NCBI GenBank assembly: GCA_934402315.1
Contig: CAKRTS010000001.1
Coordinates: forward strand, 248,001 to 312,000
Source: an uncultured Acetatifactor sp.
GTDB lineage: Bacteria; Bacillota; Clostridia; Lachnospirales; Lachnospiraceae
DNA length: 64,000 nt
Direction of reading: 5' to 3'
The position numbers and the translations under genes are program-made. The notes under the pieces were generated by a model that did no database searches, had not been told where the DNA came from, and saw only the letters and a program-made list of their open reading frames with translations. This document shows, one piece after another, positions 44,906 through 53,281 of this stretch; position 1 is the stretch's first letter, and the number at the start of each line of letters is the position of its first letter.

Positions 44906-44968
44906 GTTATATCACAAAATGTACGTTTCTTCAATTTACATATTTTATATTATGTGCGTTTCTTCAAT
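44906..44968 (-). promoter_or_regulatory. Promoter and direct repeat upstream of the DUF4143 pseudogene
   Basis: On the minus strand, TTGAAG (44934-44929), 17 bp, TATAAC (44911-44906). The -35 lies in a 15-bp sequence that is repeated with one mismatch 33 bp away (44921-44935 and 44954-44968). The paired repeats look like a dimeric operator. Confidence 0.5.
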
Positions 44969-45040
44969 ATTTTATGCAGCGTATTTGTGCTCAAATTCAA
45001 AAAATACCGTTTTGCATTACTATTTACAAAACGTTGAAGT

Positions 45041-45130
45041 CGAGTAGACTAAAACCTCTCAATCTTAGCCCCTCACAGATCCGTACATGCGGCTTTCCCG
45101 CATACGGCTCCTCATAGTAACATTCGCTTC
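45041..45130 (-). mobile_element. Group II intron relic: domains V and VI only
   Basis: On the minus strand, 45110-45078 reads as a domain V hairpin: GAGCCGTATGCGGG, a GAAA loop, then GCCGCATGTACGGATC, one base shorter than the usual 34 nt. A domain VI-like stem with an intron-type end (GAGGGGCTAAG ... TTTTAGTCTACTC) follows at 45077-45041. Just upstream, ATGTTACTATGAG is also typical of these introns. No reverse transcriptase or 5' domains are found between here and the HTH gene at 45.9 kb, so the intron is almost entirely deleted. Confidence 0.82.
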
Positions 45131-45319
45131 AATATAAACAACAGTATGTTTTAGGTTTTGCTAATGGGTAATATTACATTCAAATCTCTTATTTTAAAAA
45201 AAGATACGCATGGTTAGTTCTTTGTTAGTTTCCCGTTATCCTTCAAATCAGTTCTTATTTATCCTCCACAACCCGAAAGATGTCATTTCCTAGGTTGTAT
45301 ATCAACTTATTATTTACTT
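45131..45319. other. A/T-rich stretch without recognised features
   Basis: Between the intron relic and the HTH-VOC gene. No open frame with coding character, no strong hairpin and no recognisable promoter. It may be remnant intron or flanking sequence. Confidence 0.4.
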
Positions 45320-45916
45320 CTACACCTTCTCATACCCTCCGGTAACCTCACAGACATTGTGATCCGGGTCAAATATATGGAAGTAGTAATAGCCCTCATG
45401 CACCTTTCGGATTTCCGTCATCTCCCCAATGCCTGATTCTTTCAGCCTGTTATATTCCCGCGCCAGATCCTCCACCCAGAAATTAAGGACAAATTTGTAA
45501 TCCCCGTCTTCATAGTGATGACCTACTAAATTGCTTTCATTCATAAGCGAAAGACATTTATTGTCAAAGAAAAACTCCGCAAAGACATTTCCACAATTTC
45601 GCGTTGATACCGTCATTGACAAAAACTTTTCATAAAAGGAAACGGACTTTTCAAAATCCCTTGCAATCAGGTAGATCGAGCCGAGATGCACCTGCTGGGG
45701 TCTGAGCTGTTTCCTATCCGCTTCTTCCAACAGTATTGCATTTGTATCGACGGAAAACACCTTGCTCATAAGGATTACCTTGTCAATCTCCGGCAACGAC
45801 TGCTCCATCTCCCATTTTGATATAGATTGCCTTGACACATTCAGCATTTCTGCCAGTTGTTCCTGCGTCAGTCCGTTGTTAATTCTCAGTTGCTGAATCC
45901 TAGTTCCTATTCCCAT
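45320..45916 (-). CDS. XRE helix-turn-helix fused to a glyoxalase/VOC domain
   Basis: A 198-residue two-domain protein. Residues 1-65 are an XRE-type helix-turn-helix (LTQEQLAEMLNVSRQSISKWE). Residues about 75-198 are a vicinal-oxygen-chelate fold: VHLGSIYLIARDFEKSVSFYEKFLSM, then FFDNKCLSLMN, YYFHIFDPDHNVCEV. The VOC part probably binds a ligand or a small electrophile, making this a one-component sensor-regulator. Full glyoxalase metal ligands (H/E) are not all evident. A dispersed hairpin repeat starts 38 bp upstream of its start and may contain or displace its promoter. Targets unknown. Confidence 0.85.
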   Translation of the reverse strand: MGIGTRIQQLRINNGLTQEQLAEMLNVSRQSISKWEMEQSLPEIDKVILMSKVFSVDTNAILLEEADRKQLRPQQVHLGSIYLIARDFEKSVSFYEKFLSMTVSTRNCGNVFAEFFFDNKCLSLMNESNLVGHHYEDGDYKFVLNFWVEDLAREYNRLKESGIGEMTEIRKVHEGYYYFHIFDPDHNVCEVTGGYEKV

Positions 45917-45954
45917 GTAAGCCTCCTTGCATTTTGGATATTGAAATCAAGTGT

Positions 45955-46151
45955 TTGCGAAACTCACGAGTTTCATCTGACAGTTGTGAAGAATGCACCT
46001 GACCACAAGCAGTGCACTCTGGAGCCGCCGGCGCTTAGATGCCGTACTGCGGCATCTTATGCGTCCGTTGCGAGCGAAGCAAAGCGCAAGCGTGCCTGCG
46101 GTGGTCTGTGCATTTTGTGCAACGTCACTTGTGGAATCATGAGTTTCGCAA
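45955..46151. mobile_element. MITE-like dispersed repeat, copy B, with terminal inverted repeats
   Basis: A 197-bp element bounded by 15-bp terminal inverted repeats with one mismatch: TTGCGAAACTCACGA (45955-45969) and the complement of TCATGAGTTTCGCAA (46137-46151). The core (45984-46124) is homologous to copy A between pta and ackA and folds into a long imperfect hairpin. No open frame with support, and no clear target-site duplication. Confidence 0.8.
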
Positions 46152-46286
46152 TTACCTATGTATATAGAAATCATAATTGTCAGACCTCCCGAAATCTACC
46201 AACTATGCTTGGAAACTTTGCAACCGGAGGTTGCAAATGCAAAACAGGGTAAGAATCCGAAAATCTCATTAATCACCTAATCATTA
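46152..46286. other. Intergenic stretch with one palindrome
   Basis: Only TTTGCAACC-GGA-GGTTGCAAA (about 46217-46237) stands out, a perfect hairpin without a T tract. No gene seen. Confidence 0.4.
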
Positions 46287-46328
46287 AAAAGGGAATGTTC
46301 ATGCCGCAGCATCAAACATTCCCTTTTC
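46287..46328. terminator. Bidirectional terminator-like hairpin
   Basis: AAAAGGGAATGTT and AACATTCCCTTTT arms around 46287-46328 with A and T flanks on both strands. No gene reads into it from the left; it may serve the chemoreceptor transcript on the minus strand. Confidence 0.7.
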
Positions 46329-46336
46329 GTGGTTGA

Positions 46337-46480
46337 TTTTTCCGTTGTCTGCCAACCTCCAGCACCTATGTCTGGAAAATAACAGGTTTTTCCGTTGCCT
46401 GCCAACCTCCGACACCTATGTCTGGAAAATAACAGGTTTTTCCGTTGCCTGCCAACCTCCGACACCTGCGTTCGGAAAAC
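46337..46480. repeat. 50-bp tandem repeat, three copies
   Basis: Units begin TCCGTTG at 46341, 46391 and 46441, a constant 50-bp period. Copies one and two are almost identical; the third diverges after about 30 bases. They contain CTGCCAACCTCC and CTGGAAAATAACAGG. No coding support. Confidence 0.93.
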
Positions 46481-46547
46481 ATATCAGATTTTAGGTGTCA
46501 ACCCACCGCTGATACACAGCTTCCCTAATACATTCTACAATAAAATC

Positions 46548-46602
46548 TTGGAAAATGCAATTACATCTTTATTTTTGGAAAATGCAATTACATCTTTATT
46601 TT
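46548..46602. repeat. 27-bp direct repeat, two copies
   Basis: TTGGAAAATGCAATTACATC at 46548 recurs at 46575 with the same continuation (27-bp period). It lies about 80 bp after the chemoreceptor stop codon. It shares TGGAAAAT with the 50-bp repeat upstream. Confidence 0.93.
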
Positions 46603-46681
46603 ATGTCCGGAATATCAAAAATATCATTTTTGTCTCATTATTCCTACAATTTTTTCAACGCTGTCATGCAGGAATCCTCTA

Positions 46682-48748
46682 TCAAAGCTTAAACTTTGCC
46701 GCCTGTACCTCCAGGGAATCACTCATCTGGATCAGTTCCTTTGTCTTTCCGGTACACTCCTCTACCATCTGGGACAGATGATTCATGTTATCACTCGCCT
46801 CCGCAGTAGAAGAAACATTTCTGTCTGCATCCTCCGCAAGCTTGACAATCGTTGTTCCGACTTCTGTCTTCAAGGCATCCAGCTTACCGGTCTGCGTATG
46901 AATGTTCTCGGAAACCTTGGAAACAGCCTCTGCCTCTGTTCTCAGTCCATGGAAGGATTGCTCCGTATCCTTTAACTGCATCTGCTGGCTTGTCACCTGT
47001 TCCTCGACTTCCTTCATCTTGTCCACATTGACCTTGGAGTTTGCGATCAGTTCATTGACAACGGAAGAGATTCCATTTGCTGCGTCATTAGAGCCGATCG
47101 ACAGGTTGCGGATTTCCTCAGCCACAACGGCAAAGCCTCTGCCCGCTTCTCCCGCTCTCGCCGCCTCAATGGAAGCATTCAGGCTCAGAAGGTTAGTACG
47201 CTCTGCAATATCCGTAATGACATCCACCGCATTCTGGATCTTCACCGCCGAATCATTTGTCAGCTTGGTCTGGAGCATTACATCCTCCACCGCAGCCGCC
47301 GTCTTATCGCATATCTGGATCAGGCTTTCCAGCGAGCTCAATGCCTGTCCCGCATACCGGTTCATGTTGGTGACAGACTCCTCAAGCGCATTTGCGCTGG
47401 CAGCATTTTCCTCAATTCCGGCTTCTATGTAATTTACCTTCTCCGATGCCAGCCCCGTCTCCGATGCCTGTGAATTACTGCTAAGCGCGATACCCTGTAC
47501 CAACCCGTTCACATCCGAGACATTCTTCATAATGTTGTCAAACGCACTGCTGAAATCGGAGCTGTTGCTCTGAATACCGCGAATCGACTTCTGAAGCTCT
47601 GCAACGATCTGCCGCAGATTGCTCTGCACCTGCTGCAGTCCACGCGCCATGTCGCCGACCTCATTGTTATTGGCTAATGTCTTGGCATCAAAATCCACCT
47701 TCAGATTTCCTTCCGCCAGAAGTGCAGTATTCTTCGTCAGTCTGACAATCGGGTTACATATCCTGCTGCCGATCACATAGATGGCAACGCTTCCCCCGAC
47801 AAGGAATAACAGGCTCAGGAGAATCAGCCCGATCATCAGCTTGTTTGTTCCCGCAAGCGCCGCCCCCTGCTCACCGGTTATTGCGAAGGACCACTGCCCG
47901 CCCAAAATCGGTGAATATCCGATAAAATACTCCTTTCCGTCAAAGCCGTAGGTATCTACACCCTTTTCTCCGGCGATCATCTTCCGCTCCACTGCCGCCA
48001 GCTCGTCATATCTTGCATCCGCCGCAATCGCTTCAACGCCATCTGCCGCTTCTCTGCCCTCACTGTTTGTGATGTCATTCTGGGCATTTTCCACGTCCTC
48101 GTAATTTACTGCCGTCATCTTGGTTCCCGACTGATTGATAACAAAACAGAAACCGTTGTTCTCCACATTAATCTCATTTACCAGATCATTCAGCAGCGAA
48201 GCATCCGTCACTCCGGTCAGCACCCCGATCACTTCACCCTTCGCACTGTAAATAGGCGCACTGACACAGATTACCATCTTCAGATCAATTCTTGCGAACA
48301 GCACATCCGAGATATTGGAGATCCCTGCCGCAGCCTGTTTGAAGAATGCCCGGTCCCCCGCATTCGCCGTATCACCTGTCGTTGATATGACATCGCCTAC
48401 CGCATGTCCGTCCCTCTCGTCCACATATCCGACCTGAAAACGTTCAAAGCCGATTCTCTCCGCTTCCTTGACCAGCACACTCTTCTGGACGCTCCAGTTC
48501 ATCGTCCTTACGTCCTCTCTGCTGGCGATGTCCTCCACCTGTGCGATATAGGTGTTGATCTGCTGCTCCACCAGCTTAGATGCATCCTCCGCACGGTTGC
48601 TCATCTCCGCCGAGACATAGTTTCTCAGAAGTCCGCTCACAGACGCGACCGTTATCACCGCAAAGATCACACAGATCACGGCGATCAGCATCATCGTACT
48701 GAGCAATAACTGTGTTTTAATTGACTTTTTCTTCTGTCCTGCTGCCAT
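46682..48748 (-). CDS. Methyl-accepting chemotaxis protein with Cache-type sensor domain
   Basis: Chemoreceptor of 688 residues. First membrane helix about 12-36, an outside ligand-binding region of about 250 residues with a dCache-like pattern ([34 protein letters not shown]), second membrane helix near 300-325, HAMP, then the long coiled-coil signalling domain with the hairpin tip [20 protein letters not shown]. Start at the ATG at 48748 with AAGGAG nine bases upstream; the ATG at 48766 lacks one. No che or fli genes are adjacent, so its array partners are elsewhere. The ligand is unknown; Cache domains often bind amino acids or organic acids. Confidence 0.94.
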   Translation of the reverse strand: MAAGQKKKSIKTQLLLSTMMLIAVICVIFAVITVASVSGLLRNYVSAEMSNRAEDASKLVEQQINTYIAQVEDIASREDVRTMNWSVQKSVLVKEAERIGFERFQVGYVDERDGHAVGDVISTTGDTANAGDRAFFKQAAAGISNISDVLFARIDLKMVICVSAPIYSAKGEVIGVLTGVTDASLLNDLVNEINVENNGFCFVINQSGTKMTAVNYEDVENAQNDITNSEGREAADGVEAIAADARYDELAAVERKMIAGEKGVDTYGFDGKEYFIGYSPILGGQWSFAITGEQGAALAGTNKLMIGLILLSLLFLVGGSVAIYVIGSRICNPIVRLTKNTALLAEGNLKVDFDAKTLANNNEVGDMARGLQQVQSNLRQIVAELQKSIRGIQSNSSDFSSAFDNIMKNVSDVNGLVQGIALSSNSQASETGLASEKVNYIEAGIEENAASANALEESVTNMNRYAGQALSSLESLIQICDKTAAAVEDVMLQTKLTNDSAVKIQNAVDVITDIAERTNLLSLNASIEAARAGEAGRGFAVVAEEIRNLSIGSNDAANGISSVVNELIANSKVNVDKMKEVEEQVTSQQMQLKDTEQSFHGLRTEAEAVSKVSENIHTQTGKLDALKTEVGTTIVKLAEDADRNVSSTAEASDNMNHLSQMVEECTGKTKELIQMSDSLEVQAAKFKL

Positions 48749-48827
48749 ACTCTCTTTCTCCTTCATCTAAAATTTCCCATCGTCTGTACACCGCTTTTGT
48801 CACAAATATACATTGTATACAATATTT

Positions 48828-48856
48828 ATCTTATCATAACTGGATTTTTTTAACAA
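48828..48856 (-). promoter_or_regulatory. Promoter of the chemoreceptor gene
   Basis: On the minus strand, TTGTTA (48856-48851), 17 bp, TAAGAT (48833-48828). It is a sigma-A type match; I do not see a sigma-28 (FliA/SigD) consensus. About 80 bp before the start codon. Confidence 0.6.
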
Positions 48857-48871
48857 GTCTTATTTACTTTA

Positions 48872-48880
48872 TGCTATACT
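48872..48880 (+). promoter_or_regulatory. Extended -10 promoter of the LysR gene
   Basis: TGCTATACT (48872-48880) is an extended -10 element; transcription would begin near 48887, exactly where the repeat-flanked insertion begins. No convincing -35 is present. Confidence 0.45.
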
Positions 48881-48887
48881 TATGTAA

Positions 48888-49049
48888 CAAAAGTACTTAC
48901 TGTTCACTCCGTTCACAGCAACACGCTTCGCGATGCACACAAAATGCATTTTCAATGCATTTTGGCGCCTGCAAGTCTCGCAAAATTGCATTTCATGCAA
49001 TTTTGACTTCGCGGAATATGGACTGTGAACAGTAACCAAAAGTACTTAC
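48888..49049. mobile_element. Small inverted-repeat insertion with target duplication in the LysR leader
   Basis: CAAAAGTACTTAC occurs at 48888-48900 and again at 49037-49049. Between them lies a 136-bp segment whose ends are inverted: TTACTGTTCAC (from 48897) and GTGAACAGTAA (to 49035). Inside are two strong palindromes, AAAATGCATT/AATGCATTTT and AAAATTGCA/TGCAATTTT. This is the structure of a MITE flanked by a 9-13 bp target duplication. It separates the predicted LysR promoter from its ribosome site. No transposase. Confidence 0.82.
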
Positions 49050-49065
49050 GAAAGCAGGTGGCATC

Positions 49066-49968
49066 ATGACTCTCCAACAGTTAAAATATGTGATAACCGT
49101 CGCCAGTGCGGGAACCATCACGGAAGCTGCAAACGCGCTCTACATCTCCCAGCCGAGCCTTACAAACTCGATCCATGAACTGGAAAAGGAAATGAATATC
49201 ACCATCTTCAACAGAACGAACAAGGGAATCAGCCTCTCCAAGGAGGGCGAGATCTTTTTAGGCTATGCACGCCAGATTCTGGAACAGGCTACCATCCTTG
49301 AGGATAAATACAAGGGAAACAAGGGCGGCAAAAAACAGTTTTGTGTGTCAACGCAGCACTACTCCTTTGCGGTCAACGCCTTTGTCGATCTGATCAAGGA
49401 ATACGGACAGGACGAATACGATTTCAGTCTGCGGGAGACACAGACCTATGAAATCATCGAAGATGTGGCAAGGCTGAAAAGCGAAATCGGCATTCTGTTC
49501 TTAAACGACTTTAACGAAATTGTGCTGACAAAAATATTCAAATCACAGGATCTGGAATTTCATCCGCTATTTGTTGCAAAGCCCCATGTATTTATCAGCC
49601 GCAGGCATCCCCTCGCGGGAAAAAGCCTGATTACCAACGAGGAATTGCAGTCCTACCCCTACCTCTCCTTTGAACAGGGGGAACACAACTCCTTTTATTT
49701 TTCTGAGGAAATCTTTTCTGTATCCGAAAGGAAGAAAAACATCCGCGTCCGGGACAGAGCGACCCTGTTCAATCTACTGATCGGTCTGAACGGCTATACC
49801 GTCTGCAGCGGCGTCATCGATAAGAAATTAAACGGAAAGGACATCATTGCCGTTCCACTGGCGGATGAAAGCGACATGCAGATCGGCTATATCACACACA
49901 GAAGGGGAATGATAAGCCAGCTGGGAACCTCCTATCTGAATGCATTGCAAAAATACCTGAAGCCGTAA
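49066..49968 (+). CDS. LysR-family regulator, probably of metE-metF
   Basis: A 300-residue LysR regulator. N-terminal winged helix-turn-helix (about 1-60: ITEAANALYISQPSLTNSIHELE), then a linker helix and the periplasmic-binding-protein-like effector domain (about 90-298). It lies on the same strand just before metE, with a terminator between, so it is transcribed separately. By analogy with MetR, a LysR regulator of metE and metF, it may sense homocysteine. Start at 49066 with AGGTGG upstream. Its leader carries an insertion element. Confidence 0.9.
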   Translation: MTLQQLKYVITVASAGTITEAANALYISQPSLTNSIHELEKEMNITIFNRTNKGISLSKEGEIFLGYARQILEQATILEDKYKGNKGGKKQFCVSTQHYSFAVNAFVDLIKEYGQDEYDFSLRETQTYEIIEDVARLKSEIGILFLNDFNEIVLTKIFKSQDLEFHPLFVAKPHVFISRRHPLAGKSLITNEELQSYPYLSFEQGEHNSFYFSEEIFSVSERKKNIRVRDRATLFNLLIGLNGYTVCSGVIDKKLNGKDIIAVPLADESDMQIGYITHRRGMISQLGTSYLNALQKYLKP

Positions 49969-49983
49969 TGCAGCACCAAATTG

Positions 49984-50026
49984 TGTGTTGTCTATAGTTT
50001 AAAACTATGGGCAACACATTTTTTTT
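49984..50026 (+). terminator. Terminator after the LysR gene
   Basis: TGTGTTGTCTATAGTTT (49984-50000) pairs with AAACTATGGGCAACACA (50002-50018), then eight T. Strong intrinsic terminator; metE therefore needs its own promoter in 50027-50095, where a TATACT at 50057-50062 lacks a good -35, as expected of an activated promoter. Confidence 0.93.
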
Positions 50027-50095
50027 GTATTATACAGCCCTTTTCTGATGCCTTATACTGATCCATAAATTACAAAATATGATTAGGAGGTCATC

Positions 50096-52366
50096 ATGCA
50101 GACATCAGTTATCGGTTTTCCCAGAATAGGCGCTTTAAGAGAATTAAAATTTGCTGCCGAAAAATATTTCAAAGGAGAAATAGCTGCGGAGGCTCTGCAG
50201 CAGACAGTGGAAACGCTGAGACAGGCACACTGGGTCACGCAGAAAAACGCAGGAATTGATTTCATACCCAGCAATGACTTCTCTTTCTATGACACGTTTC
50301 TGGATACTGCGGTATTGATCGGCATTGTCCCGAAGCGTTATAAGGAATTGAACTTATCCCCGCTGGACACCTATTTTGCAATGGCCCGTGGTTATCAGGG
50401 CACGTCCGGCGACGTAAAGGCACTGGCAATGAAAAAATGGTTCAACACCAACTACCACTATATCGTCCCGGAGATCGAGGACGATACCGACATCCGGCTT
50501 TCCGGCGATAAGCTCTGGAAGGAATATGAAGAAGCAAAGGCACTTGGCATCGAGACGAAGCCTGTCGTAGCCGGCGCCTATACCCTGTTGAAATTGTGCA
50601 GATGCACAGGCGAACGCCCCATCTCCGATTTTATCGACGCTACTATCAGGGCTTATCAGGAATTGCTCGAAAAATGCAACCGGGATCAAATTGCATGGAT
50701 ACAGTTTGACGAGCCTGCTCTGGTGCGGGATATGGATCAGACTGATATTGACCTGTTCTGTCAGATCTACAACGCTCTTCTGCCCTGTGCAAAGCAGTGC
50801 CGTGTTCTATTGCAGACCTATTTCGGGGATGTGCGGGACATTTACTCTGAACTGATAAAAATGCCTTTTGCAGGAATCGGTCTCGATTTCGTGGAAGGCA
50901 AAGAGACCTCCTCTCTGATTCAGAAATATGGTTTTCCAAAGGATAAGCTGTTGTTCGCCGGACTCGTCAACGGTAAAAATATCTGGAAGAATCATTACGA
51001 AAAGACCTTAAAAACAATAGGAGAATTAAAGGCTGCCGGAATCCAGACCGTATTGTCCACCTCCTGCTCTCTTCTCCATGTGCCCTATACCCTTAGACAG
51101 GAAGACCGGCTGGCGCAGGAATATCTTTCTTATTTCGCCTTTGCAGAGGAAAAACTCACAGAGCTTAGAGAACTGAGTGTTCTTGCCGACAGTAAGAACT
51201 ACACGGAGGATGCTCTCTATCAGAACAACCACACGCTCTTCACCGCTGACAGAAATTGCAGCCATGCCGAGGTGACGGATAGGCTCTCCCATATAACGGA
51301 GCACGACTATATCAGACTCCCCGAGCGGGGCGAACGCCAGAAGCTCCAGAAAAAGGTACTGGGACTGCCGGAGCTTCCGACCACTACGATTGGCTCCTTC
51401 CCCCAGACAAAGGATGTAAAAGCAAACCGCTCTGCCTTCCGCAAAGGTGAAATATCCGAGCAGGAATATAAGGACTTTAACCGCAAAAAAATCGCAGAAT
51501 GCGTTGCATGGCAGGAAGAAATCGGTCTCGATGTCCTCGTTCACGGCGAGTACGAAAGAAATGACATGGTAGAATATTTCGGCGAAGCTCTCGGCGGATT
51601 CGTGTTCACGGAAAAGGCATGGGTACAGTCCTACGGAACAAGATGTGTAAAGCCTCCGATCATCTGGGGCGATGTCTACCGTAAGAAGCCGATCACGATC
51701 GAGTGGTCCGTTTACGCCCAGTCGCTGACAAAGAAAATCATGAAGGGAATGTTGACCGGCCCTGTCACCATTTTAAACTGGTCGTTCCCCAGAGAAGATA
51801 TTTCCATCAGGGAATCCATCTCCCAGATTGCATTAGCCATCCGCGATGAGGTTCTGGATCTGGAGGCAAACGGCATCCGGATGATCCAGATCGACGAGGC
51901 AGCATTGAGAGAAAAGCTTCCCCTCAGAAGATCCGACTGGCATAAGGAATATCTCGACTTTGCCATTCCTGCTTTCCGGCTGGCGCATAGCGGCGTAAAA
52001 CCGGAAACCCAGATCCATACCCATATGTGTTACAGTGAGTTCACCGATATCATCCCGGCAATTGACGATATGGATGCGGACGTAATCACCTTTGAGGCGT
52101 CCAGATCCGATTTGCAGATCCTGGATTCCCTGCGCGAGAACCATTTCGAGACAGAGGTCGGCCCGGGCGTTTATGATATCCACTCTCCCAGAGTCCCCTC
52201 TGTGGAAGAAATTGTAAATGCGCTGAACACCATGCTCACCAAAATCAGCCGGGATAAGCTGTGGGTGAACCCCGACTGTGGTTTAAAGACAAGAGCAATG
52301 CCCGAGACCGACGCAAGCCTTAGAAATATGGTTGCTGCTGCAAAACAGGTCAGAGAAAAGAAATAA
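50096..52366 (+). CDS. metE: Cobalamin-independent methionine synthase
   Basis: Transfers the methyl of 5-methyl-THF (polyglutamate) to homocysteine, giving methionine without vitamin B12. The 756 residues match full-length MetE; zinc ligands are H643 and C645 (HTHMC at 641-645) and C728 (NPDCGLKTR), with the substrate-binding QIDEAALREKLP between. The N-terminal half begins VIGFPRIGALRELK. AGGAGG lies before the start. metF follows 21 bp downstream, an operon for methyl supply and use. Likely activated by the adjacent LysR protein. No SAM riboswitch is seen. Confidence 0.98.
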   Translation: MQTSVIGFPRIGALRELKFAAEKYFKGEIAAEALQQTVETLRQAHWVTQKNAGIDFIPSNDFSFYDTFLDTAVLIGIVPKRYKELNLSPLDTYFAMARGYQGTSGDVKALAMKKWFNTNYHYIVPEIEDDTDIRLSGDKLWKEYEEAKALGIETKPVVAGAYTLLKLCRCTGERPISDFIDATIRAYQELLEKCNRDQIAWIQFDEPALVRDMDQTDIDLFCQIYNALLPCAKQCRVLLQTYFGDVRDIYSELIKMPFAGIGLDFVEGKETSSLIQKYGFPKDKLLFAGLVNGKNIWKNHYEKTLKTIGELKAAGIQTVLSTSCSLLHVPYTLRQEDRLAQEYLSYFAFAEEKLTELRELSVLADSKNYTEDALYQNNHTLFTADRNCSHAEVTDRLSHITEHDYIRLPERGERQKLQKKVLGLPELPTTTIGSFPQTKDVKANRSAFRKGEISEQEYKDFNRKKIAECVAWQEEIGLDVLVHGEYERNDMVEYFGEALGGFVFTEKAWVQSYGTRCVKPPIIWGDVYRKKPITIEWSVYAQSLTKKIMKGMLTGPVTILNWSFPREDISIRESISQIALAIRDEVLDLEANGIRMIQIDEAALREKLPLRRSDWHKEYLDFAIPAFRLAHSGVKPETQIHTHMCYSEFTDIIPAIDDMDADVITFEASRSDLQILDSLRENHFETEVGPGVYDIHSPRVPSVEEIVNALNTMLTKISRDKLWVNPDCGLKTRAMPETDASLRNMVAAAKQVREKK

Positions 52367-52387
52367 GCCGGAAAGCTGGTAAAAAAG

Positions 52388-53248
52388 ATGAAGATTTCTG
52401 AGATATGCAAAGAAAAGGGAAAAAGCCTGTCCTTTGAAATTTTTCCGCCGAAGAAGGACAGCGAACTGAAGAATATTGACGAAACACTGGCCGTTTTATG
52501 CGAGCTAAAGCCCGACTTCATCAGCGTGACCTTTGGTGCGGGAGGCAGTTCAAACTGCAACCGCACCATCGAGCTCGCCAAGAAAATCAAACGCGAATAC
52601 CATGTAGAGCCTGTGGTACACCTGACATGCCTGCACTATAACAAGGCAGATATCAACGAATTCGCCAAGATCCTGAGCGCGGAGGGCATTCAGAACATCC
52701 TCGCCCTCCGTGGAGACAAAAATCCAAACATTCAGGAAAAGGAGGATTTTGAACATGCCTCCGACCTGATCCGGTTTCTGAAACCGCAGACCGACTTCTG
52801 CTTTTTAGGCGCCTGCTACCCGGAATGCCATCCGGAATCTGGAAACAGAATCCGGGAAATGAAGTATCTGAAGGAAAAAGTGGATGCCGGCGCGGAGGTA
52901 CTGCTGTCGCAGCTGTTTTTTGACAACGAACAGTTCTTCCGCTTCCACGAAAGCTGCAGGATCGCGGACATCAACGTCCCGGTCATCCCCGGCATCATGC
53001 CCGTCATCAATGCCTCGCAGATCAAAAGGATGGTGACAATGTGCGGCGCTACGTTCCCGGAGCGCTTCCAGAAAATCATCTGCCGATACGAGACAAACAA
53101 GGAAGCCCTCTTCGATGCCGGAATGTCCTACGCCTTAAGCCAGATCATTGATCTGCTCGTAAGCGATATTGACGGAATCCATCTTTACACGATGAACAAT
53201 CCATTTGTCGCGCGCAGAATATGCGAAGGAATCCGCAATATCATATAG
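52388..53248 (+). CDS. metF: Methylenetetrahydrofolate reductase (second, metE-linked)
   Basis: A 286-residue MetF supplying 5-methyl-THF to the adjacent MetE. Catalytic FEIFPPKKD is at 15-23; FGAGGSS, NILALRGDK and EVLLSQLFFDN are present. It is clearly diverged from the first metF at 3.0 kb; only the common blocks match. Linked to metE with a 21-bp gap and no terminator, so it is dedicated to the B12-independent branch. Confidence 0.96.
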   Translation: MKISEICKEKGKSLSFEIFPPKKDSELKNIDETLAVLCELKPDFISVTFGAGGSSNCNRTIELAKKIKREYHVEPVVHLTCLHYNKADINEFAKILSAEGIQNILALRGDKNPNIQEKEDFEHASDLIRFLKPQTDFCFLGACYPECHPESGNRIREMKYLKEKVDAGAEVLLSQLFFDNEQFFRFHESCRIADINVPVIPGIMPVINASQIKRMVTMCGATFPERFQKIICRYETNKEALFDAGMSYALSQIIDLLVSDIDGIHLYTMNNPFVARRICEGIRNII

Positions 53249-53281
53249 ATCCGCTTTTACGTCTGAAACAGCTACACGGTC

